A DNA stretch of 64,000 nucleotides from Limnovirga soli (GCF_013106755.1 NZ_WHPF01000001.1:1-64000); one strand, 5' to 3'. Numbered from the stretch's first letter, positions 15,841-26,900 are shown. Made by a program: numbers and translations. Notes: generated from the letters alone by a model not told the origin.

Positions 15841-18825
15841 TTATAGAGAAAAGTTTAAACCTAACTGGAATGATCTTGCAGATGGGTAAGGAGTGTACTC
15901 TATACCTACTGAAGGCACACCACTTACTTGTTTGTCAGTATTTACCTCAGGATCAAATCCAGTAAATTTGGTAAATACAAGTAAGTTTTGACCTGTTACA
16001 AACACATTCATGCTTTTTACAACTTTACCCCAAGAACCAATATTATAAGATAAAGTGGCATTGGCCAGTTTTAAATAGCTACCATCTTCAATATACCTGG
16101 AAGAAGGAGCAATTGGGTTAGACAATGCTTCCTGAACCGGACCACCAATTAAAGAAGCGGCAATGTTACGACCACCAAGAATATTACCAATTGGTGTTAC
16201 ACTATTCAGGGTGTTGTTATAAATTTTCTGACCAAAAGCACCATTCATGTTTACTGATACAGTTAATTTCTTATAATTAAGAGAAGTACTGATACCTAAC
16301 AATGTGGTTGGGTTTGGATTACCCAGGAAATAACGAACATAACCACCATCTGTATAAGTAGACTGACCATCTTTATCCAAACCTAAATATTCTCTGGTAT
16401 AGAATACATTCAATGGTTGATTGTTGACAATCAATTCAGCAGTTGCTCCAGAAATACCCTGACCGCTTAAAGAGCCTGTGGGGATTTGTCCTTTAAAATT
16501 ACTAACCATATTTTTGATAAAGGATGCATTTACACCAAAATCCCATGTTAAGTTAGCATTCTTGATAATAGTAGTGTTCAAATCAACTTCAAATCCTTTG
16601 TTCTCGATAGTAGCATCCAGGTTCTTCCATGTTGGAGGAGCTCCCGGAGGTGCTGGCTGAGGAGTAATTGTTGGATATAACAAACCAGTGGTCTTTTTGT
16701 TGAAATAGTTTACAGAACCTGCCACACGACCTTTAAGTACAGCGAAATCAATACCTACGTTAATTTGCTCATCAGCCTGCCATTTTAAATCAGCATTTGG
16801 ATAGTTGGTTAAACCAAGCGCATTAATACCAGTAAAAGCATATTTAAGTTGAGATACACCAGGAGGAATATCCTGACTACCGGTTTTACCCCAACCAGCT
16901 CTTAATTTAAGATTGCTGATAAAAGCAACATCTTTCATGAAAGATTCATTGCTGATATTCCAGGCAGCAGAGAAAGAAGGGAAATAACCATAACGGTTGT
17001 TCTTACCAAATTTGGTAGAACCATCTGCCCTAAATGTTCCGGTTAATAAGTACCTGTCTTTAAAATTAACAGTTGCACGAGCAAAATAAGACTGCAATTC
17101 AACGGTAGGATCTGCAAAAGAACCTATACCACGATTACCCTGTGAAGAGTATTGGAAATAATTGGTATAATCTATAGGATAGTTACCAAAATCTTTGCCG
17201 CTCATGTTAATTCCTTTGTTTTCAAACTTCATATACTCATAACCTGCCACAGCACTAAGATTAAGATCAGAAGTAATTTGCTTGTTATAGTTTAATGTTT
17301 GGGTTAACTGATAAGTAGTTAACTCATTGTTGGCATAATAAGCAAAACCTCTGTCAAGAATACCATCCAGATTAATAAAAGAAGAAATTTGGTTTCTTCT
17401 GTTACCGCTGGCGTAGTTAACACTGGCCAACATACGGTATTCCAAATTAGGAGTAAACTTGTAATAAGGAGAAACACTGGCTAATACAGTTGTTACCTTA
17501 GCAACATCTTCATAAGCTGCAGACATAGCTAATGGGTTAACAGTAGTAGATCCTCTCAATATATTAAGTGAATCCGTTCCGTCTGAACTTCTTTTAACCA
17601 TTAAAGGTCTGGTTGGGTTCCACTGAAGTGCCTGACCAACAATGTTACCGGTAAAACCAGCATCATTACTTACAGGAGGAATATCTTCCCTTGTTTGAGT
17701 AGCGGTTAAATTAAAATCTAAACCCAGCTTTTTACTGTCTAAGAATTTAAAGTTACCACTGAAATTAGTAGTGAATTTTTTGAATTCAGACTTTTTAATA
17801 ATACCGTTCTGGTCAAAATAACCGGCTGATAAACGGTAACGGCCATTTTCATTACCACCACCAATAGCTAAGCTGAAGTTCTGAGTCATGCCATTTTGCA
17901 AAATAGCATCCATTGCATCAACACTGCTACCATAGTCGTTACCTGTACCCAAACCATACTGGGAAAGAGCAGCTCTGTACTGAGTTGCATCTAATACATC
18001 CAGCTTCTTAAGAATACTGCTGGTACCTACTGATGAAGACACATCTAATTTAGTAGCACCAGCCTGGCCACGTTTTGTAGTAATCAAGATAACACCATAA
18101 GCTGCACGGGAACCGTAGATAGCTGTTGCAGATGCATCTTTTAATACTTCCATAGAAGCGATATCGTTAGGATTAATGAAGTTCAATGGGTTACCATCTG
18201 GAGAAGTACCGATACCTGCACCAGAACCACCTGGTCTAGCAGAACGGCCATCTAATGGAACACCATCAACTACATACAGAGGCTGACTGCCAGCTCTGAT
18301 AGAAGAGTTACCCCTGATTTTAACAGTAGTAGCACCGCCTGGCTGGCCGCTGTTGTTCAAAACCTGAACACCAGAAACTTTACCTTGGATCAATTGATCC
18401 GGAGCAGTAACAAGACCTTTGTTAAAATCTTTCTCTTTAACTGATGCAACAGCACCGGTTAAATCTTTTTTCCTAGAAGTACCATAACCTACCACAACAA
18501 CATCTGTAAGATTTGTTGATTCAGGCTTTAATGATACCGACACATCAGAAGCAGATGTAATATCAACTTCTGTAGAACCAAAACCAACATAAGTAATAAC
18601 CAATTTAGCAGCCGAAGCAGGTGCAGTAAGTTTAAAAGAACCTGATGCATCGGTAGATGTACCAATTTTGGTTCCCTTCACAATTACTGAAGCGCCTGCA
18701 ATTGCAGCCCCTTTGTCGTCAGTTACTTTACCATTGATGGTTTTGTTTTGAGCCCAGGATTGTTGCATGATAAACATGAACAGCGGGCACAAGAGAAGAA
18801 CTCTTAGCATACGAGTTGTAGTCAT
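15841..18825 (-). CDS. susC: SusC/RagA TonB-dependent outer-membrane transporter, ~994 aa
   Basis: The transporter half of the SusCD pair; it imports substrate across the outer membrane using TonB energy. The start at 18825 (MTTTRMLRVLLL) gives a proper signal peptide ending SWAQ; the frame extends further to 18882 without need. After it come a carboxypeptidase-regulatory-like domain (INGKVTDDKGAAIAGASVIV), the SusC signature VVVVGYGTSRKKDLTGAV, a plug domain (QLIQGKVSGVQVLNNSGQPG, then YVVDGVPLDG, then ILITTKRGQ) and a long beta-barrel ending in the aromatic-rich FQLGLNFSL. The divergent lacI-type gene and the operator at 19156-19167 suggest regulation by a sugar-responsive repressor, unlike the more usual anti-sigma/ECF or hybrid two-component control. 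Confidence 0.95.
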   Translation of the reverse strand: MTTTRMLRVLLLCPLFMFIMQQSWAQNKTINGKVTDDKGAAIAGASVIVKGTKIGTSTDASGSFKLTAPASAAKLVITYVGFGSTEVDITSASDVSVSLKPESTNLTDVVVVGYGTSRKKDLTGAVASVKEKDFNKGLVTAPDQLIQGKVSGVQVLNNSGQPGGATTVKIRGNSSIRAGSQPLYVVDGVPLDGRSARPGGSGAGIGTSPDGNPLNFINPNDIASMEVLKDASATAIYGSRAAYGVILITTKRGQAGATKLDVSSSVGTSSILKKLDVLDATQYRAALSQYGLGTGNDYGSSVDAMDAILQNGMTQNFSLAIGGGNENGRYRLSAGYFDQNGIIKKSEFKKFTTNFSGNFKFLDSKKLGLDFNLTATQTREDIPPVSNDAGFTGNIVGQALQWNPTRPLMVKRSSDGTDSLNILRGSTTVNPLAMSAAYEDVAKVTTVLASVSPYYKFTPNLEYRMLASVNYASGNRRNQISSFINLDGILDRGFAYYANNELTTYQLTQTLNYNKQITSDLNLSAVAGYEYMKFENKGINMSGKDFGNYPIDYTNYFQYSSQGNRGIGSFADPTVELQSYFARATVNFKDRYLLTGTFRADGSTKFGKNNRYGYFPSFSAAWNISNESFMKDVAFISNLKLRAGWGKTGSQDIPPGVSQLKYAFTGINALGLTNYPNADLKWQADEQINVGIDFAVLKGRVAGSVNYFNKKTTGLLYPTITPQPAPPGAPPTWKNLDATIENKGFEVDLNTTIIKNANLTWDFGVNASFIKNMVSNFKGQIPTGSLSGQGISGATAELIVNNQPLNVFYTREYLGLDKDGQSTYTDGGYVRYFLGNPNPTTLLGISTSLNYKKLTVSVNMNGAFGQKIYNNTLNSVTPIGNILGGRNIAASLIGGPVQEALSNPIAPSSRYIEDGSYLKLANATLSYNIGSWGKVVKSMNVFVTGQNLLVFTKFTGFDPEVNTDKQVSGVPSVGIEYTPYPSARSFQLGLNFSL

Positions 18826-19155
18826 AATAACAAGCAGTTTAATATTTGTTAAAAATAGGTAATCTGTGTATATAATACACATTTATAAAAAAAAGTTGCA
18901 AAATTCTTTTTTTGCATGCCTGTTTTTCCAATTTTGTAATAATGAGACAGTATATATTAATATATGCTGCACATTAGGTAAAAAATAACCAGTTTTTTTC
19001 TGGCAACTATTTATTATTGTTTTGATTTTTTCGAAATTGGTATACCATGTCAAACAATAAAGAACAGTCTTATACTATAACATTTTATTTCAAACCGGGT
19101 TCAATATTACATTCATTTTAAAAACCTATATCAGGTTCATTTGCGCTCATTTACT

Positions 19156-19167
19156 GCAAACGTTTGC
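19156..19167. promoter_or_regulatory. LacI/PurR-type operator
   Basis: GCAAACGTTTGC is a perfect 12-bp palindrome with the central CG characteristic of LacI/GalR-family operators (compare the PurR consensus ACGCAAACGTTTGCGT). A half-site-like repeat TGTTTGCGAA follows at about 19173. It lies 330 bp upstream of susC and 388 bp upstream of the regulator gene. Confidence 0.75.
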
Positions 19168-19387
19168 GAAAATGTTTGCGAACACGGTTGCTGTGGAAAT
19201 ATTTTTATAAATTTTTCTACCTTTTGCCTTTTTTAACACCTGCTTTAGAAATAATGACCTAAAGAGTGATAAAAATGTACACCAATAACCTCCTTGTAAA
19301 TTTGTATACACATAGTAATACAAGTTAATTTCCCGCTTCAATTAAGGTTATGCTTATATTTATAGTGCAGTTTAATACATATAATTA

Positions 19388-19436
19388 GCCATGCTACAGA
19401 ATGTATCGCAGCTTTACTTGCGTCGCACACTTGTAC
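19388..19436 (-). repeat. GTGCGACGCAAG element, copy 7 (minus)
   Basis: GCTTTACTTGCGTCGCACAC then TTGTAC on the plus strand at 19411-19436. The GCCGGGC end is not recognisable. It lies between the divergent susC and lacI-type genes and bounds the SusCD unit on its 5' side. Confidence 0.85.
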
Positions 19437-19514
19437 AACAGGTCTTTACGCAGCAAATATGGTGAGTAATTGTCCTTTTTTATTTGGCAATGTTGTATTC
19501 AACGCTAACGATTT

Positions 19515-19522
19515 AAACGTTT
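19515..19522. promoter_or_regulatory. Second possible LacI-type half-palindrome
   Basis: AAACGTTT, 33 bp before the regulator's ATG, has the same centre as the site at 19156-19167. It could mediate autoregulation. The outer positions are not symmetric, so it would be a weak site. Confidence 0.4.
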
Positions 19523-19554
19523 TGCTTTATTTATCCTTTTTTTGATTTTTTGCC

Positions 19555-20550
19555 ATGAAACACAATACCACGCTCAAAAAAATATCTTCTATTCTCGATA
19601 TAAGCATATCTACCGTATCCAGAGCATTAAAAGATCACCCGGATATTTCTGATAAAACCAAGAAAAAAGTACTTGAACTGGCCGAAACACTGGAATATGA
19701 GCCCAACACCTATGCTATTAACCTTAGAACCAATAACAGCAAGGTATTTACGCTAATTGTACCCAATATCACCAATTTCTTTTACGACTCCTTTATATCT
19801 GCTATAGAGGAAGAAAGCCGTAAAAACGGTTATTCACTAATGATTTTGCAAACATTAGACGATACAGAAACCGAATTAAAAAATCTAAAGCTTTGCCGGC
19901 TAAACCGGGTGAGCGGGGTTTTCGCCTGTATATCGCCCAATACCACCGACGTTAGTCCATTTCTTAAATTAGACGAACTGGATATACCCGTTATATTTTT
20001 TGATAAAGTGCCTGCCTATGAGGAATGTAACAAGATTTGTGTGGCAGATACCCAGGCTTCAAAACTGGCTGCAGAAGCCATTATTCAAAAAGGGCGTAAA
20101 AAAACCTTTGCCCTGTTTGGCAATAACAACCTGTCTATTACCAAAAAAAGGGTAGCCGCTTTTACTGCTACATTCGAACAGCATAATATGAGCAACAAAC
20201 TGGTAATTGACTATGCTATGAGCGCCGAGGAAGCCAGAAATAAAACACTTAGCCTGCTAAAAAACAAAAAAGCGGCAGATACCATTTTTTGCATGAGTGA
20301 TGAAATTTTAACCGGTGTAATGAAGGCCCTGCAGGAATTACACCTAAAAATACCCACAGAAATTGCCGTAGTTTCCATTAGTAATGGAGATATACCTAAA
20401 CTATATTACCCGGAAATTACCTATGCCGAAACCAGTGGCTATAAATTGGGTAAACTGGCTTTTACCAGAATGATGGCCTGCTTATCGGGCAGTACCTTTA
20501 TACAGGAGCTTACCGTAGAATCTGTTTTAATTGAGGGAGGTTCCCTTTAA
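19555..20550 (+). CDS. LacI/GalR family transcriptional regulator, 331 aa
   Basis: The N-terminal HTH (TLKKISSILDISISTVSRAL, residues ~5-25) and hinge segment are typical of the LacI family. They are followed by a periplasmic-binding-protein-like effector domain (VFTLIVPNITNFFYDSFISA, then DIPVIFFDKVP, then TIFCMSDEILTGVMKAL). Length and order match the family. As a divergent neighbour of susC with LacI-type palindromes between, it probably represses or activates the SusCD locus in response to a sugar or a breakdown product. The effector is unknown. Confidence 0.9.
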   Translation: MKHNTTLKKISSILDISISTVSRALKDHPDISDKTKKKVLELAETLEYEPNTYAINLRTNNSKVFTLIVPNITNFFYDSFISAIEEESRKNGYSLMILQTLDDTETELKNLKLCRLNRVSGVFACISPNTTDVSPFLKLDELDIPVIFFDKVPAYEECNKICVADTQASKLAAEAIIQKGRKKTFALFGNNNLSITKKRVAAFTATFEQHNMSNKLVIDYAMSAEEARNKTLSLLKNKKAADTIFCMSDEILTGVMKALQELHLKIPTEIAVVSISNGDIPKLYYPEITYAETSGYKLGKLAFTRMMACLSGSTFIQELTVESVLIEGGSL

Positions 20551-20589
20551 ATAGGTATTGGCTGTTGATTGCTGATAATTGTTCCCCAT

Positions 20590-20639
20590 GTACAAGTGTG
20601 CGACGCAAGTAAAGCCAAATAGCTTACCAGACGCCGGGC
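20590..20639 (+). repeat. GTGCGACGCAAG element, copy 8 (plus)
   Basis: GTACAAGTGTGCGACGCAAG, then TAAAGCCAAATAG, ending ACGCCGGGC. It lies between the convergent ends of the lacI-type gene and htpG and faces copy 9 across htpG. Confidence 0.9.
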
Positions 20640-20640
20640 A

Positions 20641-20673
20641 CAAAAAAACCACCAGCCTGCTTTAGCTGATGGC
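20641..20673 (-). terminator. htpG terminator
   Basis: On the minus strand, AGCCATCAGC, a loop, then GCTGGTGG (one mismatch), followed by TTTTTTT. It lies 20 bp after the htpG stop codon. Confidence 0.8.
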
Positions 20674-20692
20674 TTTATATATAATAGGTATA

Positions 20693-22501
20693 CTATGCCT
20701 GCATCAAATCTACACTACGGTTAATAAACGCCGTAAGATCGTTGCCCTTTAATAAGCCCTGAGAAAGCAATGCCAGATCGGCCAGGGTTTTAACCTGTTT
20801 CTGTTGTTTATCGGCATTTTCTTCTTTTAACAGTGTTTGGTACAGTGGGTGATTACCATTTACGGTTAAAGTAACTTCATCGGGCATATTGGCGTAAAAA
20901 GCAGCCATGCCACCGCCTGCGGCACCCATATCTTTCATACGGCGCATAAACTCGGGGCGTGTAGCTATAACCGGCGCAGTATCGGCACTTAGGCCTTTTA
21001 TTTCTACGGTTACATTAACGGCTTTTGTTTCGGGTGTAAACAGCTCTTTTAGTTTTTCTTCTTCTTCCTTGCTTAAAACACTGGCGTCGTGTTCCTGTTT
21101 ATCAATCAGGTTATCTACAATATCAGCATCAACACGTACAAAATGCACGCCTTCCCATTTCATTTCCATATTGCTGATAAAGGCAGCATCTATCAGGGTA
21201 TCTAATTTAATTACCTTGTAATCTTTGGCGGCACAGGCCTGCAGATAAGCATCTTGCTGTACCATATCGGTAGTATATAAAATTACCTGCTTGCCTTCTT
21301 TATTTTTTTGTAAAACTTCGGTAGCTAGTTTGTATTCTTCCAACGTATAAAAGGTACCGGAAACTGCATCCTGCATTACCAGAAACTTATTCGCTTTTTC
21401 CAGAAATTTATCATCGGTCATCATGCCATATTTCACAAACAAGCCAAGGCTTTCCCATTTTTCTTCAAAAGCTGGTCTTTCGTTGCGAAAAATTTCTTCC
21501 AGTTTATCGGCTACTTTTTTAGTAATGTAAGAGTTGATTTTTTTTACGTTAGGATCGCCCTGTAAATAGCTGCGGCTTACATTTAAAGGAATATCCGGAC
21601 TATCAATTACACCATGCATCAGCATTAAAAACTCAGGTACAATTTCTTTTACTTCATCAGTAACAAATACCTGGTTGCTGTATAATTGAATTTTATCTTT
21701 TTGTATTTCGTAGCTCTGTTTTATTTTAGGAAAATACAATACCCCCGTAAGATTAAACGGATAATCTACATTCAGGTGTATCCAAAACAATGGTGTTTCG
21801 CTGTAAGGGTATAATTCCTTATAAAAATTCTGGTAATCCTCGGTAGTTAAATCAGCTGGCTTTTTGGTCCAGATGGGGTTGGTATTGTTAATTTGTTTGT
21901 CTTCATAAAAAATAGGTACCGGCAAAAATTTGCAAAACTTCTCCAGCATTTTACCAATACGGTCGGCTTCTAAAAATTCTTTGCTGTCTTCATTTATATG
22001 CATTACAATTTTGGTACCCCTGTCGGCTTTGTCAACGGCATATAATTCAAATTCGGGACTGCCATCGCAACTCCAGTAAACACCACTTTCGTCCTTATAA
22101 CTTTTGGTATACATTTCTACTTTATCGCTCACCATAAACGAGCTGTAAAAACCCAAACCAAAATGCCCGATAATATTGGCATCTTTATATTTATTCATAA
22201 ACTCTTCGGCGCCGCTAAAAGCCACCTGGTTTATGTATTTATCTACTTCATCCTGTGTCATACCCACACCGCGGTCAATAACACTAAGTGTTTTTTCGGT
22301 GGCATCCAGCACAATATCAATGCGCATATCGCTAATATCGCCGGTTGGTTCGCCGTTCGATGCCAGGGTTTTAAGTTTTTGAGAAGCATCTACTGCATTA
22401 CTTACCAGTTCGCGCAGAAAAATTTCATGATCACTGTACAGGAATTTTTTAATGATGGGGAAAATGTTTTCTGTTTCTACCCTTATTTGTCCTTTTTGCA
22501 T
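20693..22501 (-). CDS. htpG: Hsp90-family chaperone HtpG, 602 aa
   Basis: Cytosolic ATP-dependent chaperone. The GHKL ATPase motifs are clear: FLRELVSNAVDAS (residues ~28-40), IDRGVGMTQDEV (~75-86) and IIGHFGLGFYSSFMV (~110-125). The middle domain carries LNVSRSYLQGDP. The dimerisation end follows and, as in bacterial homologues, the eukaryotic MEEVD tail is missing. It is a single-gene unit with its own terminator and with inward-facing repeat copies on both sides. Confidence 0.96.
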   Translation of the reverse strand: MQKGQIRVETENIFPIIKKFLYSDHEIFLRELVSNAVDASQKLKTLASNGEPTGDISDMRIDIVLDATEKTLSVIDRGVGMTQDEVDKYINQVAFSGAEEFMNKYKDANIIGHFGLGFYSSFMVSDKVEMYTKSYKDESGVYWSCDGSPEFELYAVDKADRGTKIVMHINEDSKEFLEADRIGKMLEKFCKFLPVPIFYEDKQINNTNPIWTKKPADLTTEDYQNFYKELYPYSETPLFWIHLNVDYPFNLTGVLYFPKIKQSYEIQKDKIQLYSNQVFVTDEVKEIVPEFLMLMHGVIDSPDIPLNVSRSYLQGDPNVKKINSYITKKVADKLEEIFRNERPAFEEKWESLGLFVKYGMMTDDKFLEKANKFLVMQDAVSGTFYTLEEYKLATEVLQKNKEGKQVILYTTDMVQQDAYLQACAAKDYKVIKLDTLIDAAFISNMEMKWEGVHFVRVDADIVDNLIDKQEHDASVLSKEEEEKLKELFTPETKAVNVTVEIKGLSADTAPVIATRPEFMRRMKDMGAAGGGMAAFYANMPDEVTLTVNGNHPLYQTLLKEENADKQQKQVKTLADLALLSQGLLKGNDLTAFINRSVDLMQA

Positions 22502-22544
22502 ATTGCTATTTTTTTGTACTAAGCTTTAGGTAATTTAATTAAGC

Positions 22545-22568
22545 AGCCGTTGCGTCGCACACTTGTAC
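22545..22568 (-). repeat. GTGCGACGCAAG element, copy 9 (minus)
   Basis: GTTGCGTCGCACACTTGTAC at 22549-22568 on the plus strand. This is a shortened copy without a recognisable AAAGC/GCCGGGC half. It is 44 bp upstream of the htpG start. The rest of the gap 22569-22800 shows no gene or clear signal. Confidence 0.75.
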
Positions 22569-22807
22569 GCCATAACCAGCTTGGGCAAACAAAGAAAGTA
22601 CCAAAACCAAAAAATATGACAGGATGACAAGGGCAAAGTACATTTTTGCATAAACAGCCAATGATTTACCCAAAAACGGTCAGGCAGGCAAGCTTTTCCT
22701 ATTGAGCATGACTGTGGCTAAAGCGTCAAAAAACAGAGGTTTGGAATATTAGTAACTGCATTTTAGCATGTAAAATTCCGGCTGTAAAAGCCCAATAGTA
22801 TTGTTGC

Positions 22808-22860
22808 AGCACAAGTGTGCAACGCAAGAAAAGCCTTATGGATATTGATTTGCCGGGCCC
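22808..22860 (+). repeat. GTGCGACGCAAG element, copy 10 (plus)
   Basis: GCACAAGTGTGCAACGCAAG with one core change (CAAC for CGAC), then AAAAGCC, ending TTTGCCGGGCCC. It lies just after the porP stop codon. Confidence 0.85.
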
Positions 22861-22878
22861 CAAAAAAATGGGTATTAT

Positions 22879-23916
22879 TTAAAAGCTAATGGTTGGGCAT
22901 TTAACATCTTTACCGCCCGGGGTAAACAAGCCTGTTTTAATAATAGATAATTCGTAGGCTCCATTGGTTTGGTTGTAGGTGCCCAGGGTAGAGCTGGTAG
23001 CATCGTAATTCACCGTGATAGAAACATCTTTTAACTGAAAGCCTATCATGGGTATAAATGCATCTTTTAAGCGCAGGTATAAGCCACCAATTACCTGTGT
23101 ACTGCCATCGCCACTAAGGTTGTAATGGGCATTTAGTCCGGCAACCGTTTCGTAAGCAGTACCCATTTTACTTACATAAATATTGGGGTTTACAATCCAT
23201 TGGTCGTTTAATTTAAAACTACCGTTTACAAAAAAAGTAAACCTGGGGTCTATACGGGTATCGAGGGTATTGTTATTAAAAAAAGATTCCCTTGGCCGGT
23301 TCAGATGCATGGCACTGGCGCCAAGATTAATATAGGCATTATCAGTAGGGAAAAAAGCAAAATTAAGGCCGGCCTGAATATCGAGATAGGTAACTGAATT
23401 ATAGGCAAAGCTTTCGCCGCTGGGAATGGTAATATCAAAGAAATCTTTATTCCACTGGCTGTTAAAAGTAAGTTTGCTAAGGTCAATTCTTTTATTGGTA
23501 AGCCCTACATTAAACCCGCCGCTTAACAAACTGTTTTGCCCCAATAACTGGTGGTAAGCAACAGAAGCAAAACCACGGGTAGAAGTTAAGCCACCGCTAC
23601 CGGCAACATCTCTTAACAATGCCCCGCCCAAACCAACCCAGCCACTTTGAAAACGATCGTTAAACAATTGAACATCGCCCCATGCACTCATGGTTTTATA
23701 GGGGTTGGGGGTAACACTTGCCCATTGGTTGCGGTAGTTGATACCTACGCGATAATCTACATCTGGCGCAAAACCTGTATTGGCTGGATTAACCAATAAT
23801 GGCGAGTTGAAATACTGCGAAAAATGGAGGTCTTGTGCATACAAACCATTTTGCATCGAAGCAACCAACAGCAACAGCATTGATACCAATAATATTTTAT
23901 TTTGCTTCATTTTCAT
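22879..23916 (-). CDS. PorP/SprF family T9SS membrane protein, 345 aa
   Basis: Outer-membrane beta-barrel protein of the PorP/SprF family. It starts with a signal peptide ending LYAQ, then the family hallmark DLHFSQYFNSPLLVNPANTG, then NYRNQWASV and SAWGDVQLFN. SprF-type proteins help to secrete or anchor the large adhesin encoded next to them, using the type IX system. It begins 4 bp after the upstream gene for a T9SS type B protein, the standard sprB/sprF-like arrangement. No gldK-N genes are in this window. Confidence 0.92.
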   Translation of the reverse strand: MKMKQNKILLVSMLLLLVASMQNGLYAQDLHFSQYFNSPLLVNPANTGFAPDVDYRVGINYRNQWASVTPNPYKTMSAWGDVQLFNDRFQSGWVGLGGALLRDVAGSGGLTSTRGFASVAYHQLLGQNSLLSGGFNVGLTNKRIDLSKLTFNSQWNKDFFDITIPSGESFAYNSVTYLDIQAGLNFAFFPTDNAYINLGASAMHLNRPRESFFNNNTLDTRIDPRFTFFVNGSFKLNDQWIVNPNIYVSKMGTAYETVAGLNAHYNLSGDGSTQVIGGLYLRLKDAFIPMIGFQLKDVSITVNYDATSSTLGTYNQTNGAYELSIIKTGLFTPGGKDVKCPTISF

Positions 23917-23920
23917 TGCG

Positions 23921-26900
23921 CTATCTTAATAATGTTATATCACCTTTTTTGCGGCTTTGGGTACCATCAGTAAATGTTACATCTAAAACATATACATATA
24001 CTTCCTGTGGTTGTAAAACGCCATTATATTTACCATCCCAACCATCACTTATACTGTTTGAGGTATATATTAACTGTCCCCAACGATTATATATACGCCA
24101 GCTCATTTTGTCAATACCAAATGCTTTTACAAAAATCTTATCATTCACACCATCTCCATTGGGGGTAAAGGCATTGGGCACACCTAATACGGGCCTGATA
24201 ATGGCTTGTACCGGTTGGCATACTGTACTGTCGCATCCAAATTGGTTGGTGGTGGTTAGGCAGGCATTGTAGGTTCCGGTAGCTGCATATATATGAGAGA
24301 TAAGTGAATCTCTGTTGGTGGTAACCAAAGAATCGCCATCTCCAAATTTCCATTTGTATGATATGCCGCCCAATGAAAAATTAGTAAATATAGTTGGGGT
24401 ATTTTCCTCTGATGGCTGAGGACTATAGGTAAAAATGGCAATAGGTTTTGCACTTACTGTAATGGTTTGCTGTGTGCTATCTATGATATTACAGGTATTG
24501 CTATCTATCACCACTAATTTTATGGTATAAGTACCGGGAATAAAATAAGTGTATACTGGTTGCTGGCCGGAAAAAGTATTGCCATCCCCAAAATCCCACA
24601 AAAACTCCGTACCCGCCAATGAGGTATTATTAATGGGTAAGGTATACGGTACACAGCCGGATGGCGGTGTTTCAAATTGTGCTTTTACATTGGATGCAAT
24701 TCTTAATTGAATTGTAACAGAATCGGGGTAATTACAATACGCTGTATCAATTAACCTTAATACCACATTATAGGTACCTGGTGCCGGATAAGCATGGGTA
24801 AGTGTAAGGGCATTACTTATAAGGGTTGTTCCATCTCCAAAACTCCATTCAAAACTGTTGGCATTGAAAGGTTTAAGCGGAGGCGCTACCGAGATATTAT
24901 TAAACTGATAATTTAAGGATTGGCAGGGAGGTAATTTGAGCGTATTGAAATTAATGTAGGCTGAATCATCTCTTACCCTGATTCGGGTATAGGAAGTGTC
25001 TGCAATATTACAGGTTAAGGAATCAATAGAGATCAGCCTAACCCTAAACAAACCTGTAGTAGTAAACGTGTGGCTGATGGTAGGCACAAGTGTTGTTTGA
25101 TCAGGGCTGCCATCATTAAAACTCCAGACAAATATTTTACCGGTTGCAATGGTGTCTCTAAAATCTACCGTTAATGGCAAACAGCCACTGGTATCTCTTA
25201 CCTTACCATGAATAGTAGGCCTTATGCCCGAACCCACACCGGCAAGTTCAAAAGCAATTTTAACCGCTGCTTCATTACATTCCGCACCAGTATTTGCCGG
25301 ATTAGTTGGCCCCCAAACACCTGGCGTAGTGGGAAATACACCTGCCTTATTACAATTGGCACACATGGCCTGGTAAATTACACCTTCTTTATCAAAACGG
25401 CTGGTGCCGCCATCTACATGGTCGCCTACATCGGGTACATTATCTATATTACCATAAAAAGTACCATATAACTGGCTTAGGGCATTTTTCTCTAACACAA
25501 AAAAGTAAAAATCACTTCCATCGGAATTGGCTCTAATCGCATTAGCAGTAGTTGTAAGCCCCAAAGTGCCGGCATTGGGATAGCCTTCCAGGTTTGCCAA
25601 ACCTCCGCCCCATCCGGCTACATACACATTTTCGCAACGGTCTACCAGAAAGGCATTGGTAGCAATATCTGGTGCCGAAAGCCCCTTACCAAAATTGGTT
25701 GAATAAACCACACCGCTTAAGTCAGGCTGTAATTTGGTAATAAACTGCTTACCATTGGCCTGGGTATTAAATGCTGCATTTATTACCGGAAATGCGGAGG
25801 TGGTGGCACCAGTGATATAAGGAAAACCAAAACGATCGATTTGTATACCATACAACATATCATTTCCAGGCGTTCCTACATAAACAGTTTTGATAAGTGC
25901 GGTACCAGTGTTGTTAATAATTGATACGTACCCATCGCAAGCACCATTTTGAAATTTATTAAATAGTATAGGACCAGCATTACCTGCTACCCCCTGCAGA
26001 TTATCGCTTACTGTAGATCCAGCCACATATATATTATTATTTAGTGGATTTAGAGACAATACAAAAGCAGCATCATCGCCATTGCCGCCCAAATAGGATG
26101 CAAAGAGCAAGTTGCTTAAACTATTATTCATCTTAATTAATACCCCATCCTGTTTACCCCCTGAACTGCTTTGAAAAACACCTGCAGTTACAGGAAAGCC
26201 AGATGATTGGGTACAGGATGCCAGGTAAATATTATTGCTTTGGTCTACAATTACTTCACTACGGGCATCATCACCGTAATTTCGGGTTATGCTTAATGGA
26301 CCTGCAATTTCTTTGGACCGGATATTAACCCCATCGTCATCAACACCTCCAATTTTACGGGAGCCCAGAATGGCAGATCCATCTGACTTTATTTTGGTAA
26401 TAAAAATGTCAAACTTACCACCGGATCCAATGGTAGCAGCAGTGGTAGGAAAATTGGAAGAATTGGTTCTGCCGGCGATAATCAGATCATCATTATTATC
26501 TACCACCAAACTATGTGGCTGCTCATTACCGCCTCCGCCCAAATAGGTAGCATATAAACGAGTAGAGCCATTAGCGCTTAATTTTATTAGTGCTATATCA
26601 TAACCTCCTAAAGACCCCTCACCCACTCCACCGGAATAATTTGTTTGAAATGCCCCTACACTGGTTGGGAATCCAGACCCAAATGCAATGCCACCTGCAT
26701 AAAAGTTACCAGTTCCATCATAAGTAGCGGTATAACCCCAGTTATCTACCAAACTGCCGGTAAAACTGGCAAAGATTAATGTGGGGTCTATTACAACTGT
26801 TGCAGTTTTTGAATAATTCTGTAACCTGAATTTTACAATATTGCCATTTTCTATATAGTAAGATGCATCTACATCGGCCCTGCCTTTTTCCATAAACTGG

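Larger units (their letters stand above)
18826..19554. other. Divergent intergenic region between susC and lacI-type gene
   Basis: 729 bp without a credible gene; a small minus-strand frame at 19147-19341 is rich in rare patterns and overlaps the operator. It holds the LacI-type palindrome at 19156-19167, an AAACGTTT site at 19515-19522, one GTGCGACGCAAG element and long A/T runs. TAAATTTG at about 19294 resembles a plus-strand -7 box but lacks a clear -33 partner. Confidence 0.7.

Noticed and set aside
19147-19341. 64-aa minus-strand frame upstream of susC
   Set aside because: It overlaps the LacI-type operator, has no recognisable pattern and looks like chance in AT-rich DNA.
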